Of a stretch of 64,000 nt of DNA, positions 41,564-51,914 are shown in pieces (positions within the stretch are counted from its first letter, which is position 1; the number at the start of each line of letters is the position of its first letter). The notes beneath the pieces were generated by a model. The model was not told the origin of the DNA. It worked only from the letters and a program-made list of their open reading frames with translations, and ran no database searches. This DNA is from Fredinandcohnia onubensis (GTDB taxonomy: Bacteria > Bacillota > Bacilli > Bacillales > Bacillaceae_L): NCBI RefSeq assembly GCF_002734215.1, contig NZ_NSEB01000006.1, positions 1 through 64,000 of the forward strand. Reading direction: 5' to 3'. The translations under genes were made by a program, and so were the position numbers.

Positions 41564-41674
41564 GATAAACTCCCTTCGATCCATTTCATCATTAATAAAG
41601 ACCAAATTTTTTATCTATCTATAATCAGGTAGAAGATGAGAAGCAAAGATTGCTCTCACCTTCATTTTTAATTC

Positions 41675-42655
41675 TTATTTTAAACCTTCTAATTCTGTTA
41701 CTACTGCATTTAATTCTTCTTCTGGAAGTGGAGCAAATCCGGTTTCAGAAGCTACATCAGCAGCGTTTTTCATTGTATAAATTGCATAGTCTAATACTTG
41801 AGCCTTTTCTTTCGCCATGTTGACATTTAAATAAGTAAATACTGGTCTTGTGAATGGAGCATAGTCGCCATCTTCACTGATTGTATCTAAGTTAGGTTCA
41901 ACAGGACCGTTACCAAAATCAACTTTTACAATTTTAACCTTATCTTTGTTGTTTACTGCATAACCGTATCCGAAGAATGCAATTGCATTTTTATCTTTTG
42001 ACACTAAGTCTACTAATGTAGAGTATTCTTGTTGAAGATTTGCTTCAGCTACTAAGTCTTGTTCGTCTAAAATGTTTTCCCAGAAGAATTCATACGTACC
42101 GTGGTTTTCGTTTGGACCGTAAGTTTTGATTGGTTCATTTGGAAAATCAGAACGTACATCTGACCAATTTTTCTTACCAGCACTTGCTAAGAAAATATCA
42201 ATTACTTCTTGTTGAGTTAATTCTTCAGCCCAATCGTTATCAGGGTGTACAACAAATGTTAAACCATCAAGAGCAACTTTTAATTCTTTTACTTCAATTC
42301 CTAAATCTTCAGCAGTTGCTGCTTCTTCGTCCTTAATTTGACGAGATGCATCGTTGAAATCTGTACCGCCTTCTTCAACTAAAAACTTTTTAAAACCAGC
42401 ACTTGTTCCAGCGCGACTTACTTCAACTGATACATTTTCTTGCTCATTAGTCATATAATTTTCTGCCATCTTTGACATGAAAGGATAAACTGTTCCAGAT
42501 CCATCAATTACAACGCTGCCCTCTAATTCAGCACTTGCATTTTCGTTTTTGTTTTCTGTTTCACTATCTCCAGTACTGCTTTCGTTACCACATGCAGCTA
42601 ACACTAACATTGTGATTGTGATCATTGCTAAACCTAAGAACTTCAAGCGTTTCAT
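41675..42655 (-). CDS. pstS: Phosphate-binding lipoprotein PstS
   Basis: The high-affinity phosphate-binding protein of 326 aa has a lipoprotein signal (GLAMITITMLVLAAC), an acidic linker and a periplasmic-binding fold. The phosphate contacts match GSGTVYPFM and SRAGTSAGFKKFL. It is the first gene of the pst operon behind a Pho box. The ATG at 42655 follows AGGGGGAAT; about 50 upstream in-frame codons run through the promoter and are not coding. Confidence 0.96.
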   Translation of the reverse strand: MKRLKFLGLAMITITMLVLAACGNESSTGDSETENKNENASAELEGSVVIDGSGTVYPFMSKMAENYMTNEQENVSVEVSRAGTSAGFKKFLVEEGGTDFNDASRQIKDEEAATAEDLGIEVKELKVALDGLTFVVHPDNDWAEELTQQEVIDIFLASAGKKNWSDVRSDFPNEPIKTYGPNENHGTYEFFWENILDEQDLVAEANLQQEYSTLVDLVSKDKNAIAFFGYGYAVNNKDKVKIVKVDFGNGPVEPNLDTISEDGDYAPFTRPVFTYLNVNMAKEKAQVLDYAIYTMKNAADVASETGFAPLPEEELNAVVTELEGLK

Positions 42656-42705
42656 TCGTTTATTCCCCCTAAGAGTGAGTTTGTTTTGCTTTGTCTTACA
42701 AACTA

Positions 42706-42759
42706 AGAATAATCGCATTCTATTAATCTCGTATGAATTGAATGTAAAGGTTTTGTAAA
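42706..42759 (-). promoter_or_regulatory. PhoP-regulated pst promoter (Pho box)
   Basis: On the minus strand four TTnACA-like repeats occur at exact 11-bp spacing: TTTACA (42754-42759), TTTACA (42743-42748), TTCATA (42732-42737) and TTAATA (42721-42726). A -10 TATTCT (42706-42711) follows 9 bases later. This is the known arrangement of PhoP-activated core promoters, so phosphate starvation should induce pstSCAB-phoU. Confidence 0.85.
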
Positions 42760-42819
42760 TTCGAGTAAAATGATGAAAATCCCTATTTTTTGTCGAAGTT
42801 TTCAATTAGGAATCATAGA

Positions 42820-42850
42820 AAAAAGCCTAACGAATTCGTTAGGCTTTTTT
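42820..42850. terminator. pbpA terminator
   Basis: The perfect palindrome AGCCTAACGAATTCGTTAGGCT has T-tracts on both sides, 15 bases after the pbpA stop codon. Confidence 0.88.
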
Positions 42851-42864
42851 CATTCTTATTCATT

Positions 42865-44979
42865 TTACTGAGCATCAGCTTCATCTGCAGATGTTTCTGT
42901 TTCAGCTTCTGGATCCGTTATTTGTTGAGGCTGTGAAGCTCGTTTTTCTTTCAGTTCAAAATATTTATCTAAAATGGCTTCTCCAACTTTAAGGTTCATA
43001 TTATGTGATGTATTTCCATAATATGCGTATGGTAATACGACAGCAAATGCTACCTCAGGATTATTAAATGGAGCATATCCAACAAGTGTACTATTTACTG
43101 CTTCTACACCTTTGATGAATGATTGAGCAGAACCGGTTTTACCAGCAGCGTCATAAGGTTTACCCGAAAATGCGCTACGTGCTGTTCCACTTGATCCTTG
43201 AAAAACTAATTTAAATCCTTGTTGAACCCTCTCAATATATTTCATATCTATATCAAGTTTGTTCATTACAGTTGGTTCAAAAGGTTCTTGAATTGGACCT
43301 AATTCATTTTCTTCCAAGGTTGGTTGATGAATTTGTCTTACAATCTTTGGTTGCATCCTATAACCGTCGTTAGCAATCGTGGACACATACTGCGCTAATT
43401 GCAAGGTTGTATAAGTGTCATATTGTCCAATTCCTAAGTCCATTAATAGACCAGGAGTAAGATCTGGTCCAGGATACCCAGTCGCTTCACCAGGTAAGTC
43501 AATTCCCGTTTTCACTCCCAAACCAAACTGACTAAAATAATTTCTTACAGTACGAAATGCATCGGTATCAATAGAGATGGGTTGGCCATAGACATAATGT
43601 CCACCCGCTAATTCAAGAAATAACTTAAACATATATACGTTAGATGACAATTCTAGTGCTTTTAAATCATTAGTAGGTCCTAAATTTCTCCATGATTTTT
43701 TAAGTGATCCTTCTCGACCAATTTTCATTGGTGAATCATAGTACATAGAACCGATATCAATGACACCTGTATCATACCCAGTTAACATGGTAGCACCCTT
43801 AACAGCAGATCCCATCTCATAAGCTGCATTCATTGTACCTAGGGCATAGTCCTGAAATCCCATTTTGCCATCTTTGCCTCTTGTGTAGACCTTTCCAGCC
43901 ATACTTAGAATTTCACCAGTTTTTGGATTCATCATGACTACAAATGCGCGGTCTAGATACTGAGTACCCTTCATTTGTTTATGAACCAACATTTGCTCTT
44001 CGATAATTTGTTCAACAGCTTGTTGAAGCTCCATATCGATTGTTAGAACTAGGTCACTACCTCTTTGCCCTTCAGAAATCATGATTGTTTCTTGTACGGC
44101 ATTACCCTTAATTATATTTTCTACTTTTGCCTTTTGACCATGTAATACTGATTCATATTGTGCTTCTAAATAACTTAAACCAACACGATCATTCCGGTTA
44201 TACCCACGAGCTAAGTAGTAATCAAGTTTATCACTTGGTAGTCCTTCATCTGTATCAGAAATACGGCCAAGGATTGATTTTAAAGTGTTATCAAATTTAT
44301 AATCACGAATCCAGTCAGTTGTCGTGTTGACACCTGGCAAATGTTCGAGATTTTCACTGACTACAGCATATTCTTCTGGTGTTACATTTTCATTCTTTAC
44401 TATCTGTGGGACAAGTGCATAGCCCTTCGTCATTTCACGGAAGATTGCTGCAACCTCTAGCTCAGCTTCTGTAATCTGTTTAAGATCTTTTTCCGTAATT
44501 CTTTCGATTTGGAGTTTATAGATGTCTTTAGTGGATAATTCCAGTTCCCCATCTTCCATTTTTTTCATTTCTTGCTCGACCAATGCTTTTGCTTCATCTG
44601 GGTTTTTAAGCATCCAAAAATCTTTCAAATCACGTTCTGTTACTTTGTCCGACTTCATTTCAATAAGCGTTGCAAGTGTTTCTGCAACTTCTAGTACTTC
44701 TTCTTGCTTAGTCCCTCTTGCACGTGTATATGTGATCGCATTTAACGCCTTATTATCAACGATGACATTTCCATTTTTGTCATAGATTTTACCTCGTGGA
44801 ACAGGAAGATTTACAATTTCATTTTCGGTTTTTTCTACTTCCTTTTGAAATTTCTCACCATGTACAATCTGCACAACCCCTAGTCGGAGGATTAAGGCTG
44901 AAAATAGCAAAAAGACAGCAAAAAATAACATATTTAAACGAAATGGAACATGTGATTTTTTCTTTTTGATCATAAACAT
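42865..44979 (-). CDS. pbpA: Penicillin-binding protein 2 (PbpA class, rod-shape transpeptidase)
   Basis: This class B penicillin-binding protein of 704 aa cross-links peptidoglycan in elongation. It has a short cytoplasmic tail, one membrane span (about 14-36), a dimerisation domain and the transpeptidase domain with SAVK active serine, SSN and KTGSAQ boxes. The C-terminal tail is acidic (EAETETSADEADAQ). It lies upstream of the pst operon, as in B. subtilis. Confidence 0.93.
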   Translation of the reverse strand: MFMIKKKKSHVPFRLNMLFFAVFLLFSALILRLGVVQIVHGEKFQKEVEKTENEIVNLPVPRGKIYDKNGNVIVDNKALNAITYTRARGTKQEEVLEVAETLATLIEMKSDKVTERDLKDFWMLKNPDEAKALVEQEMKKMEDGELELSTKDIYKLQIERITEKDLKQITEAELEVAAIFREMTKGYALVPQIVKNENVTPEEYAVVSENLEHLPGVNTTTDWIRDYKFDNTLKSILGRISDTDEGLPSDKLDYYLARGYNRNDRVGLSYLEAQYESVLHGQKAKVENIIKGNAVQETIMISEGQRGSDLVLTIDMELQQAVEQIIEEQMLVHKQMKGTQYLDRAFVVMMNPKTGEILSMAGKVYTRGKDGKMGFQDYALGTMNAAYEMGSAVKGATMLTGYDTGVIDIGSMYYDSPMKIGREGSLKKSWRNLGPTNDLKALELSSNVYMFKLFLELAGGHYVYGQPISIDTDAFRTVRNYFSQFGLGVKTGIDLPGEATGYPGPDLTPGLLMDLGIGQYDTYTTLQLAQYVSTIANDGYRMQPKIVRQIHQPTLEENELGPIQEPFEPTVMNKLDIDMKYIERVQQGFKLVFQGSSGTARSAFSGKPYDAAGKTGSAQSFIKGVEAVNSTLVGYAPFNNPEVAFAVVLPYAYYGNTSHNMNLKVGEAILDKYFELKEKRASQPQQITDPEAETETSADEADAQ

Positions 44980-45043
44980 CAACTACCTTTAATTATTTGC
45001 GTATTCCTAATTTTATCTTTAAGCTACATTCTTATGAATAAAA

Positions 45044-45070
45044 AAGACACCTAACAAGGCTAGGTGCCTT
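45044..45070 (-). terminator. yqgE terminator
   Basis: The stem AAGGCACCTAGCC..TAGGTGTCTT (minus strand) is followed by a T-rich run, about 50 bases after the yqgE stop codon. Confidence 0.8.
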
Positions 45071-45122
45071 TATCTTCTATTGTAAAAGAAACTCAAGTTT
45101 TTTTCCATGATTAAATATTGCC

Positions 45123-46409
45123 TTAAGCGGTGGATCCACCTTCTCCTTCTATTAACTTGCGATTTGCCCCCGATTTTGATTGGACTGGACCAGATGCATC
45201 TGGTGTTTCGATACGCCGGATCGGGATATAAAGTAGGATATGTCCTGCACCGACAATCGCTAGAAGGATTGGAATGCTTTGTTTTTCGTCGAAGAAAGTA
45301 ACAGCAAGTAGGAACAAAATAATCGAGAGTATTCTGCCGCAGTTTAAAAAGATTTCCCTCACTACCACATATTCAATTCTCATCTCTTTTGCGTTCCATC
45401 CCTTACCAATTACATCATAGGTTAAAGAGTTATAAGGAACGAGTAAGATGGGATAAGCAATTCCAATAATAACACCATATATGATGAGCCTTGCATAGGT
45501 TACATCAAAAAGAATCGCAAATATTGCAAGATATATCATTAAACCGCCAAGAAGTATTGCCTTTTTGCGCATTTTCTTTTTGATTAACCTCGTTGCCAGG
45601 AAATAAAACAAAAACGATACGGCCGAATTGATTAATCCAAATTTCCCTAAAGCCAACTCGCTGCCTGTCGCAACGAAAACAAACACTGATATGACAAATA
45701 CAAATGTACCTTCACGGATTCCTTGGAAAAAGTGAGCATGAAGAATATTTTTCCAGTTTGAATTATTTTTCCGTTCAGCTAGAATTCGCCTAAATACAAA
45801 ATCTCCTTCGGCACTTCGCCTTTTCAAGAAAAAGCTCAGCACAACAGCACCAGTAAACAACCCTAAAGAGATTCCAAAAATAACCGTGTAACCAGTAAAA
45901 CTTTTCATTGAAGATATGATGATTCCCGCTGCAATAGGACCAATCATTCCTGCGAATGAGCCTAGCAACCCTAAAAATCCGTTAAAAAAATCACGCGTTT
46001 CAGGCTCTGTAATTTCAAAGGTTAAAACATTAAAGGCTAACCAGTAAAAGCCATAACCTATTCCAAGTAGAGCCCCTAGTAAAAGCAAATACTGCGAGGC
46101 ATTTTCACCAATCCAGAGAACGGTGATATAAAAAATGGCTAAGAATGAAACTCCAAGCCTTAGCACGATCACTCTATCTATTTTCTTAGCCCATCTTCCT
46201 GCTAGGATAAAGGTTATTGGTTGCATAACAACGACTGCTAAATTATATAACCCTAAATCCTTAAAATCTCCTGACTGCTTCCATAAGTACACATTCACAA
46301 AGGTGTTCGATAAGGCAATACTTAATGCATACAATCCACCAATTACTAGTAATAATATTAAATCCCTGTGTATGGGTACATCACCTAATACCTTTTTAAA
46401 ACCAAACAT
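45123..46409 (-). CDS. yqgE: MFS transporter YqgE
   Basis: The 428-aa product is a major facilitator with about twelve membrane segments. The family motif region is GRWAKKIDRVIVLRLG between spans 2 and 3, and GYGFYWLAFNVLTFEITEPETRDF marks the middle of the N-terminal half. It matches B. subtilis YqgE in size and place. The substrate is unknown. Confidence 0.85.
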   Translation of the reverse strand: MFGFKKVLGDVPIHRDLILLLVIGGLYALSIALSNTFVNVYLWKQSGDFKDLGLYNLAVVVMQPITFILAGRWAKKIDRVIVLRLGVSFLAIFYITVLWIGENASQYLLLLGALLGIGYGFYWLAFNVLTFEITEPETRDFFNGFLGLLGSFAGMIGPIAAGIIISSMKSFTGYTVIFGISLGLFTGAVVLSFFLKRRSAEGDFVFRRILAERKNNSNWKNILHAHFFQGIREGTFVFVISVFVFVATGSELALGKFGLINSAVSFLFYFLATRLIKKKMRKKAILLGGLMIYLAIFAILFDVTYARLIIYGVIIGIAYPILLVPYNSLTYDVIGKGWNAKEMRIEYVVVREIFLNCGRILSIILFLLAVTFFDEKQSIPILLAIVGAGHILLYIPIRRIETPDASGPVQSKSGANRKLIEGEGGSTA

Positions 46410-46502
46410 CTGCTGACTCCCCTTTTTAATCTACATCATTATTGTGTGATAAAAAAAAGGAGATATACAAAGAAAAGCAGAAGGTTCCTGAGCTTTTTAA
46501 AA

Positions 46503-46533
46503 AATAAAAAGCCAGTGAACGAATCCACTGGCT
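46503..46533 (-). terminator. sodA terminator
   Basis: AGCCAGTG/CACTGGCT forms an 8-bp stem followed on the minus strand by TTTTATTTTTT, just after sodA. Confidence 0.85.
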
Positions 46534-46543
46534 CTCATCTAGA

Positions 46544-47152
46544 TTACTTTGCAGAATTGTAACGGTTTGCTACTTCTTCCCAATTAACTACATTAAAGAA
46601 TGCAGAAATATAATCAGGACGACGGTTTTGATAGTTTAGGTAGTAAGCATGCTCCCAAACATCAAGACCAAGAATTGGAGTTTTACCTTCCATTAATGGA
46701 GAATCTTGGTTTGGAGTGCTTGTAACTTCAAGCTCTCCATTGTTAACAACTAACCAAGCCCAACCAGAACCAAAACGAGTTGTAGCTGCTTTAGCAAACT
46801 GATCTTTGAATGCTTCAAAGCCTCCAAATTTGCTATTGATTGCTTCTGCTAATTCGCCAGTTGGCTCTCCGCCACCGTTTGGAGAAAGAATAGTCCAGAA
46901 TAAGCTGTGGTTTGCATGTCCACCACCATTGTTTCTTACTGCTGTACGAATATCTTCTGGAACAGCGTCAAGATTAGAAACTAACTCTTCTACTGATTTA
47001 CCTTCTAGATCAGCTTTTCCTGCGATTGCATTGTTTACGTTTGTAATGTAAGTATTATGGTGCTTAGTGTGGTGAATATTCATTGTTTCTTTGTCAATGT
47101 GTGGTTCTAAAGCATCATAAGCATAAGGTAATTGTGGTAATTCGTATGCCAT
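46544..47152 (-). CDS. sodA: Manganese superoxide dismutase
   Basis: The enzyme dismutates superoxide. The 202-aa product keeps the metal ligands His27 (NIHHTKHH), the His in [11 protein letters not shown], and Asp and His in [19 protein letters not shown]. The sequence is closest to the Mn type of Bacillus. The ATG at 47152 follows AAGGAGGAAA; ten upstream codons are not needed. Confidence 0.96.
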   Translation of the reverse strand: MAYELPQLPYAYDALEPHIDKETMNIHHTKHHNTYITNVNNAIAGKADLEGKSVEELVSNLDAVPEDIRTAVRNNGGGHANHSLFWTILSPNGGGEPTGELAEAINSKFGGFEAFKDQFAKAATTRFGSGWAWLVVNNGELEVTSTPNQDSPLMEGKTPILGLDVWEHAYYLNYQNRRPDYISAFFNVVNWEEVANRYNSAK

Positions 47153-47227
47153 TGTTTTTTCCTCCTTAAATATGTATGTCAAATTGAACCTTGAAAACGA
47201 TTTCGTCTTCAGTAGTCCTCACTTGTA

Positions 47228-47256
47228 AGATTACCAAAATAAGTATAACCTTTCAA
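47228..47256 (-). promoter_or_regulatory. sodA promoter
   Basis: TTGAAA (47251-47256) and TAATCT (47228-47233) are 17 bases apart on the minus strand, about 75 bases before the sodA start. Confidence 0.55.
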
Positions 47257-47342
47257 ATGAAAAGCACTATTAATTCATAAAACTTAATACGTAATCAAAT
47301 AGTACCAGATATAAAGTTCCCTATAGATGAAAGGATTATTCA

Positions 47343-47825
47343 TCAGAACACAACAATTAAAAAATAGATAATCATAATAGCTTGAATGATCCCTTTTGCC
47401 AGAACTCCACTGAGAAACCCAATAAGAGAACCTACACCACTTTTAAATGCATCTTTTACATTCTTTTTATGCACGAGTAATTCTGCTAAAAATGCACCCA
47501 GAAATGGACCTATAATAATACCAAAGATCGGAATTATAAAAGGGCCAACGAGAAGTCCAATCGTACTTCCCCACACAGCTGCCTTACTTCCACCATACTT
47601 CTTTACCCCAACTAAATTAGTCGCATAATCAGCACCTAATAATAGAAGGAGAAATAACCCCTCAATTACCCAAAACCAAATCGAAAACGAATCAAATCCT
47701 TGGAAGAACCCATAAACTAAGAAGCCACCAGCAATGAAAAGCACACTCGGAATAATCGGATAGACAAGCCCGATAAATGCAATTACAAACAATAATATAA
47801 TAATTGTCCACATGAGAAATTCCAT
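47343..47825 (-). CDS. yqgC: DUF456 membrane protein YqgC
   Basis: The 160-aa product has four to five membrane segments and glycine-rich helices ([34 protein letters not shown]) typical of DUF456. It equals B. subtilis YqgC in length and lies upstream of sodA as there. The ATG at 47825 is 9 bases after AAAGGAGG. The function is unknown. Confidence 0.88.
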   Translation of the reverse strand: MEFLMWTIIILLFVIAFIGLVYPIIPSVLFIAGGFLVYGFFQGFDSFSIWFWVIEGLFLLLLLGADYATNLVGVKKYGGSKAAVWGSTIGLLVGPFIIPIFGIIIGPFLGAFLAELLVHKKNVKDAFKSGVGSLIGFLSGVLAKGIIQAIMIIYFLIVVF

Positions 47826-47847
47826 AACTTTCATCCTCCTTTAAAAA

Positions 47848-47876
47848 AATACAAGGCATTGCATGCCTTGTATTTA
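47848..47876 (-). terminator. terminator after Na/Pi cotransporter gene
   Basis: A perfect 11-bp stem, AATACAAGGCA/TGCCTTGTATT, with T-rich flanks lies 12 bases after the stop codon of the gene at 47888. Confidence 0.85.
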
Positions 47877-47887
47877 TTGTAAGAATA

Positions 47888-49522
47888 TTAAAGTTGTCTT
47901 TCGCCTAGAACTGCTTCTGCAATATTAACAGCGTGGTCACCGATACGCTCAAGATTACTGATAATATCAACGAATACGATTCCAGCTTGTCCAGAACATT
48001 TACCTTCATTTAAACGTAGAATATGCTTCTTACGTAATGAACGCTCCATTGTATCAATCTTTTCTTCTTGTTTTACAACATCAATCGCCAATGTACGATC
48101 ATTCTTTTGAAGACTTTGAACGGCTTCATTCACTGTGTATATTGTTAATTTAAACATTTCATTTAAATCTTCCATTGCATCGTCTGTTAATTTCACTTTA
48201 TTTGAAATCTGATAGTCAACTAACTCCACAACGTTTTCAAAATGGTCACCGATTCTTTCGATATCACGAATCGTATTAACAAGAACGGAGTGTAAGGATG
48301 ATTCCTGTGCAGAGAGTGATCTCGATGAAATTTTGATTAAATAATCAGTAATTTTTTTATCTAAATTATTTATCGCGTCCTCAATTTGCATAGCTGTATC
48401 TGAATATTTTTGTGCTTTCTCATTTAAATAGGTATTTGATTCTTCCAGACCCTTAACAGCAAATTCACCCATTCGAACGACCTCTTCTCTCGCTTGCCCC
48501 AATGCGATTGCAGGTGATTGTTCAATAAAGACAGGATCAAGATGTTTTGCCTTGTACTCAATTAGCGAATCCTCGCCTGGAATTAGCTTCGTAACAATAA
48601 AGGCTAAAACAGCAATAAATGGAAATTGAATAATAGTATTTGTCACATTAAAGGTACCGTGTGCAAATGCAATGGTCATTTCCGGATTTAAATTTAAGGC
48701 ATCTTGTAGATATCCTATAAATTTTGTAAATGGAACAAGGAAAAGCATAAATAGAATAGTACCAATAATATTAAAGAGAACATGTGTTAATGCAGCCCGC
48801 TTTGCAGCAACAGATGCCCCGATTGCAGCCAAAACAGCTGTGATTGTCGTTCCAATATTATCACCAAACAGAACAGGTATAGCTGCTTTTAGATCTAAAA
48901 GGCCTTCTCCAAATAATCCCTGTAATATACCAATTGTTGCACTTGAGCTTTGTACAACAACCGTAAATAAAGTACCAATAACAACTCCTAGAATAGGGTT
49001 AGAACTCATATTAACCGTTAAATCATGGAAGGTTTCAAGGGATCTAAGAGGCTTCATTCCATCCCCCATTAATTCTAAACCTAAGAATAAAGCACCAAAT
49101 CCGAAGACAATCTGTCCAAAATTATGTACTCTTTTATTTTTAAAGAAGAAAAGTAAGATTGCACCTACCGCAATAATTGGGAGTGCGTAATCAGAAATTT
49201 TAATACCTATGATAAATGCAGTAATCGTTGTCCCGATATTGGCTCCCATTATGACACCAATTGCTTGTCTTAACGTCATAAAACCAGCACTTACTAGTCC
49301 TACAACAATAACTGTTGTCCCTGAACTACTTTGGATTAAACATGTTACAAAAATACCAGCGAGAACACCCATGAATGGATTGGTAGTAAATTTATCTAAG
49401 ATATCCCTGAGTTTATCACCAGCAGATTTTTGTAATCCATCCCCCATGTACTTGATACCAAATAAGAAAATACCAAGCCCACCTATAAACTGAAATATCA
49501 TACTTTGTACGTCTAGTTCCAC
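47888..49522 (-). CDS. Na+/phosphate cotransporter family protein with PhoU domain
   Basis: The 544-aa product has an N-terminal Na/Pi-cotransporter (NptA/SLC34-type) membrane domain with two inverted QSSS motifs (CLIQSSSGTTVIV and VVQSSSATIGIL) and a C-terminal PhoU-like helical domain (ERIGDHFENVVELV, ERIGDHAVNIAEAV). It may move phosphate or another anion with sodium. The GTG at 49522 lies 8 bases after TAGGAG; the frame continues 66 bases upstream without a ribosome site. It is not next to the pst operon, but it is a second phosphate-linked gene. Confidence 0.88.
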   Translation of the reverse strand: MELDVQSMIFQFIGGLGIFLFGIKYMGDGLQKSAGDKLRDILDKFTTNPFMGVLAGIFVTCLIQSSSGTTVIVVGLVSAGFMTLRQAIGVIMGANIGTTITAFIIGIKISDYALPIIAVGAILLFFFKNKRVHNFGQIVFGFGALFLGLELMGDGMKPLRSLETFHDLTVNMSSNPILGVVIGTLFTVVVQSSSATIGILQGLFGEGLLDLKAAIPVLFGDNIGTTITAVLAAIGASVAAKRAALTHVLFNIIGTILFMLFLVPFTKFIGYLQDALNLNPEMTIAFAHGTFNVTNTIIQFPFIAVLAFIVTKLIPGEDSLIEYKAKHLDPVFIEQSPAIALGQAREEVVRMGEFAVKGLEESNTYLNEKAQKYSDTAMQIEDAINNLDKKITDYLIKISSRSLSAQESSLHSVLVNTIRDIERIGDHFENVVELVDYQISNKVKLTDDAMEDLNEMFKLTIYTVNEAVQSLQKNDRTLAIDVVKQEEKIDTMERSLRKKHILRLNEGKCSGQAGIVFVDIISNLERIGDHAVNIAEAVLGERQL

Positions 49523-49796
49523 AATGCCAACTCCTAAAAATATAATCGAATTTTGTAGTAAAGCCATAAAAATAGTACCGTAGTCCATTTTTAATGTAAA
49601 GGTTTATTAAGTAAATTTACAATACTGTAACATTAAGTTATTTTCCCTTCTCTTGTAGCTCTATTTTTCACTTGATATGCAAAATTATGTATTTCTAGTT
49701 TCCCTATTAAATTTTTCTCCCTAATCTATTATTTATTGGAATATAGTGGTCATCGAAGCATATTCTGTATTAAGTAGACCTAGCGGAGGTTTTAAT

Positions 49797-50123
49797 ATGA
49801 AACGTTTATTTGCATTCCTAGCCATCGTGTTTATTGTATATATTATTTATTACGACATAAAAATCGGGACTCTACCAACAGTAAAAAATGAAACGATAGA
49901 GACAGCTGAAGTTGTTGCCCAAACATCAAACGATCCATATTTGGAAGTCAAGGTGAAAGCAGGTGACACTTTGCTTTCCATCGTTGAGAGAGTAAATGAA
50001 GAGAGACAAATCTCCTCCATCGAATCTGTAATCAAGGATTTTGAAGAGCTTAATCCAGATAGTAAAGCAGAGCTTCTACAGATTGGGAAAACTTACAAAT
50101 TTCCATTGTATATGAGTGAATAA
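49797..50123 (+). CDS. yqfZ: LysM-like protein YqfZ
   Basis: The 108-aa product has an N-terminal membrane anchor (LFAFLAIVFIVYIIYYDI) and an outer LysM-like region (VKVKAGDTLLSIVERVN...LQIGKTYKFPL). It matches B. subtilis YqfZ upstream of ispG. GCGGAGG stands before the ATG. It is possibly a spore or wall protein; the role is unknown. Confidence 0.82.
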   Translation: MKRLFAFLAIVFIVYIIYYDIKIGTLPTVKNETIETAEVVAQTSNDPYLEVKVKAGDTLLSIVERVNEERQISSIESVIKDFEELNPDSKAELLQIGKTYKFPLYMSE

Positions 50124-50255
50124 GGGTAATTTCTTGTCAATTTATTATTTCAACTGTAAAATAGGCAAGTAAATGATTCTTTAGACTAGATATTTTTGAA
50201 ATAAAGGATTACTCTTATATAAGTTATTCAAATGCTTTTAAAAGGAGCGATATTT

Positions 50256-51356
50256 GTGAGTGAAATCATCCATCGTACAAAAACACGTCCTGTAAAGGTA
50301 GGTAATTTAACGATTGGTGGTAACAATGAAGTAGTTATTCAAAGTATGACCACAACAAAAACACATGATGTAGAAGCAACGGTTGCTGAAATCAAAAGAC
50401 TTGAAGAAGCAGGCTGTCAAATCGTTCGTGTAGCATGTCCTGATGAGCGTGCAGCAAATGCAATATCTGAAATCAAAAAGAGAATTTCAATTCCTCTTGT
50501 AGTTGATATACATTTTGATTATAAATTAGCCTTAAAAGCGATTGAAGGTGGGGCCGATAAAATTCGGATTAATCCAGGGAATATCGGTCGCAAAGAAAAG
50601 GTTGAAGCTGTTGTAAAAGCTGCAAAAGAAAAAGGGATTCCAATTCGAATCGGTGTAAACGCTGGATCGTTAGAGAAGCGTATCCTTGATAAATATGGCT
50701 ATCCAACAGCAGATGGTATGGTTGAAAGTGCTTTACATCATATTAAAATCTTAGAAGACCTTGATTTCCATGACATTATCGTTTCAATGAAGGCATCAAG
50801 TGTACCGTTAGCAATTGAGGCATATGAAAAAGCAGCAATGGCTTTTGATTACCCACTTCACTTAGGGATCACTGAATCCGGGACACTATTCTCTGGAACA
50901 GTAAAAAGTGCAGCAGGTTTAGGCGCTATTTTAAGTAAGGGAATTGGAAATACACTACGTATTTCATTAAGTGCTGACCCAGTGGAAGAAATTAAAGTTG
51001 CCCGTGAATTGCTAAAATCATTTGGTTTGGCGGCTAATGCAGCAACATTGATTTCATGCCCAACCTGTGGACGTATTGAAATTGATCTAATTAAAATTGC
51101 AAATGAGGTTGAGGAGTATATCTCAACGATTAAAGCACCAATCAAGGTTTCTGTGTTAGGATGCGCGGTTAACGGCCCTGGTGAAGCACGAGAGGCTGAT
51201 ATCGGCATTGCAGGAGCAAGAGGAGAAGGTTTACTCTTCCGCCACGGTAAAACTGTCCGTAAAGTACCTGAAGAAACTATGGTAGAAGAATTGAAAAAAG
51301 AAATTGATAAGCTTGCTGAAGAATATTACGCAAAACAAGCAGCAGAGCAAAAATAA
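50256..51356 (+). CDS. ispG: 4-hydroxy-3-methylbut-2-en-1-yl diphosphate synthase (flavodoxin)
   Basis: The enzyme catalyses the penultimate step of the MEP isoprenoid pathway. The 366-aa product has a TIM-barrel half and a C-terminal iron-sulphur half with three cysteines (ISCPTCGR and [18 protein letters not shown]). The GTG at 50256 follows AAAAGGAG by 8 bases. IspH, the last enzyme of the pathway, is encoded at 57562. Confidence 0.96.
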   Translation: MSEIIHRTKTRPVKVGNLTIGGNNEVVIQSMTTTKTHDVEATVAEIKRLEEAGCQIVRVACPDERAANAISEIKKRISIPLVVDIHFDYKLALKAIEGGADKIRINPGNIGRKEKVEAVVKAAKEKGIPIRIGVNAGSLEKRILDKYGYPTADGMVESALHHIKILEDLDFHDIIVSMKASSVPLAIEAYEKAAMAFDYPLHLGITESGTLFSGTVKSAAGLGAILSKGIGNTLRISLSADPVEEIKVARELLKSFGLAANAATLISCPTCGRIEIDLIKIANEVEEYISTIKAPIKVSVLGCAVNGPGEAREADIGIAGARGEGLLFRHGKTVRKVPEETMVEELKKEIDKLAEEYYAKQAAEQK

Positions 51357-51360
51357 AAAA

Positions 51361-51392
51361 CAAGCCCGACAAATTGTCGGGCTTATTTTTAT
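51361..51392 (+). terminator. ispG terminator
   Basis: AAGCCCGACAA/TTGTCGGGCTT forms a perfect 11-bp stem followed by ATTTTTATT. Confidence 0.88.
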
Positions 51393-51409
51393 TCCACATA
51401 ATCACGTTG

Positions 51410-51805
51410 TTAAAAAAATGGGAGGATAAAGATGCCAACGATAATCGAAACAGCACCAATTCCAATTGCCCATGCTCCTAAACCAGTTGCTCCACGTCGA
51501 CGTGCAATAAAACCAATGATAATACCTGCTGCTCCTAATAATACAGGCATTACGAATAAGGAAATGATTGATAAAGCTAAAGCAAGCCAGCCTAAACCAG
51601 CACCACTCGATACATTATCATTCGTATTATTTCCTTGATTTTGGTTGTTCGCCTCACGTTTAGGGGTTCCATAATTGATTGGAGCGGCAACTTCTGCTGC
51701 CGTTTCCTCATTGTAGCTTGAGTCAGCATTTGCACCTAAATTTGGATCAACGTATTCAAAATCATCGTCTCGAATCTTTCTTACGTTTGTATCTTCATTC
51801 GCCAT
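51410..51805 (-). CDS. yqfX: DUF4190-type membrane protein YqfX
   Basis: The 131-aa product has an acidic, Asn/Gln-rich N-terminal half (residues 1-65) and two membrane segments (WLALALSIISLFVMPVLLG and GAWAIGIGAVSIIVGIFI). It fits YqfX of B. subtilis. It is convergent with ispG. The function is unknown. Confidence 0.8.
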   Translation of the reverse strand: MANEDTNVRKIRDDDFEYVDPNLGANADSSYNEETAAEVAAPINYGTPKREANNQNQGNNTNDNVSSGAGLGWLALALSIISLFVMPVLLGAAGIIIGFIARRRGATGLGAWAIGIGAVSIIVGIFILPFF

Positions 51806-51914
51806 GCTTATCCCTCGCTTTCCTTATCGGTAAGGAGCATTTTTAGTATGAGTTAAAGGAGCGAGAAATATAATTGTTAATCATTGACTGTAATACCAAT
51901 AGAGCAGAATAAAG

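Noticed and set aside
40821-41624. 267-codon plus-strand frame opposite pstC
   Set aside because: It is antisense to a well-conserved permease gene. The frame arises from the codon pattern of hydrophobic residues.
42656-42805. N-terminal extension of PstS by about 50 codons
   Set aside because: The extension crosses the Pho box and -10 and would remove the lipoprotein signal from the N-terminus.
48672-49190. 172-codon plus-strand frame opposite the Na/Pi cotransporter gene
   Set aside because: Same reason: antisense shadow of a membrane protein gene without its own ribosome site.
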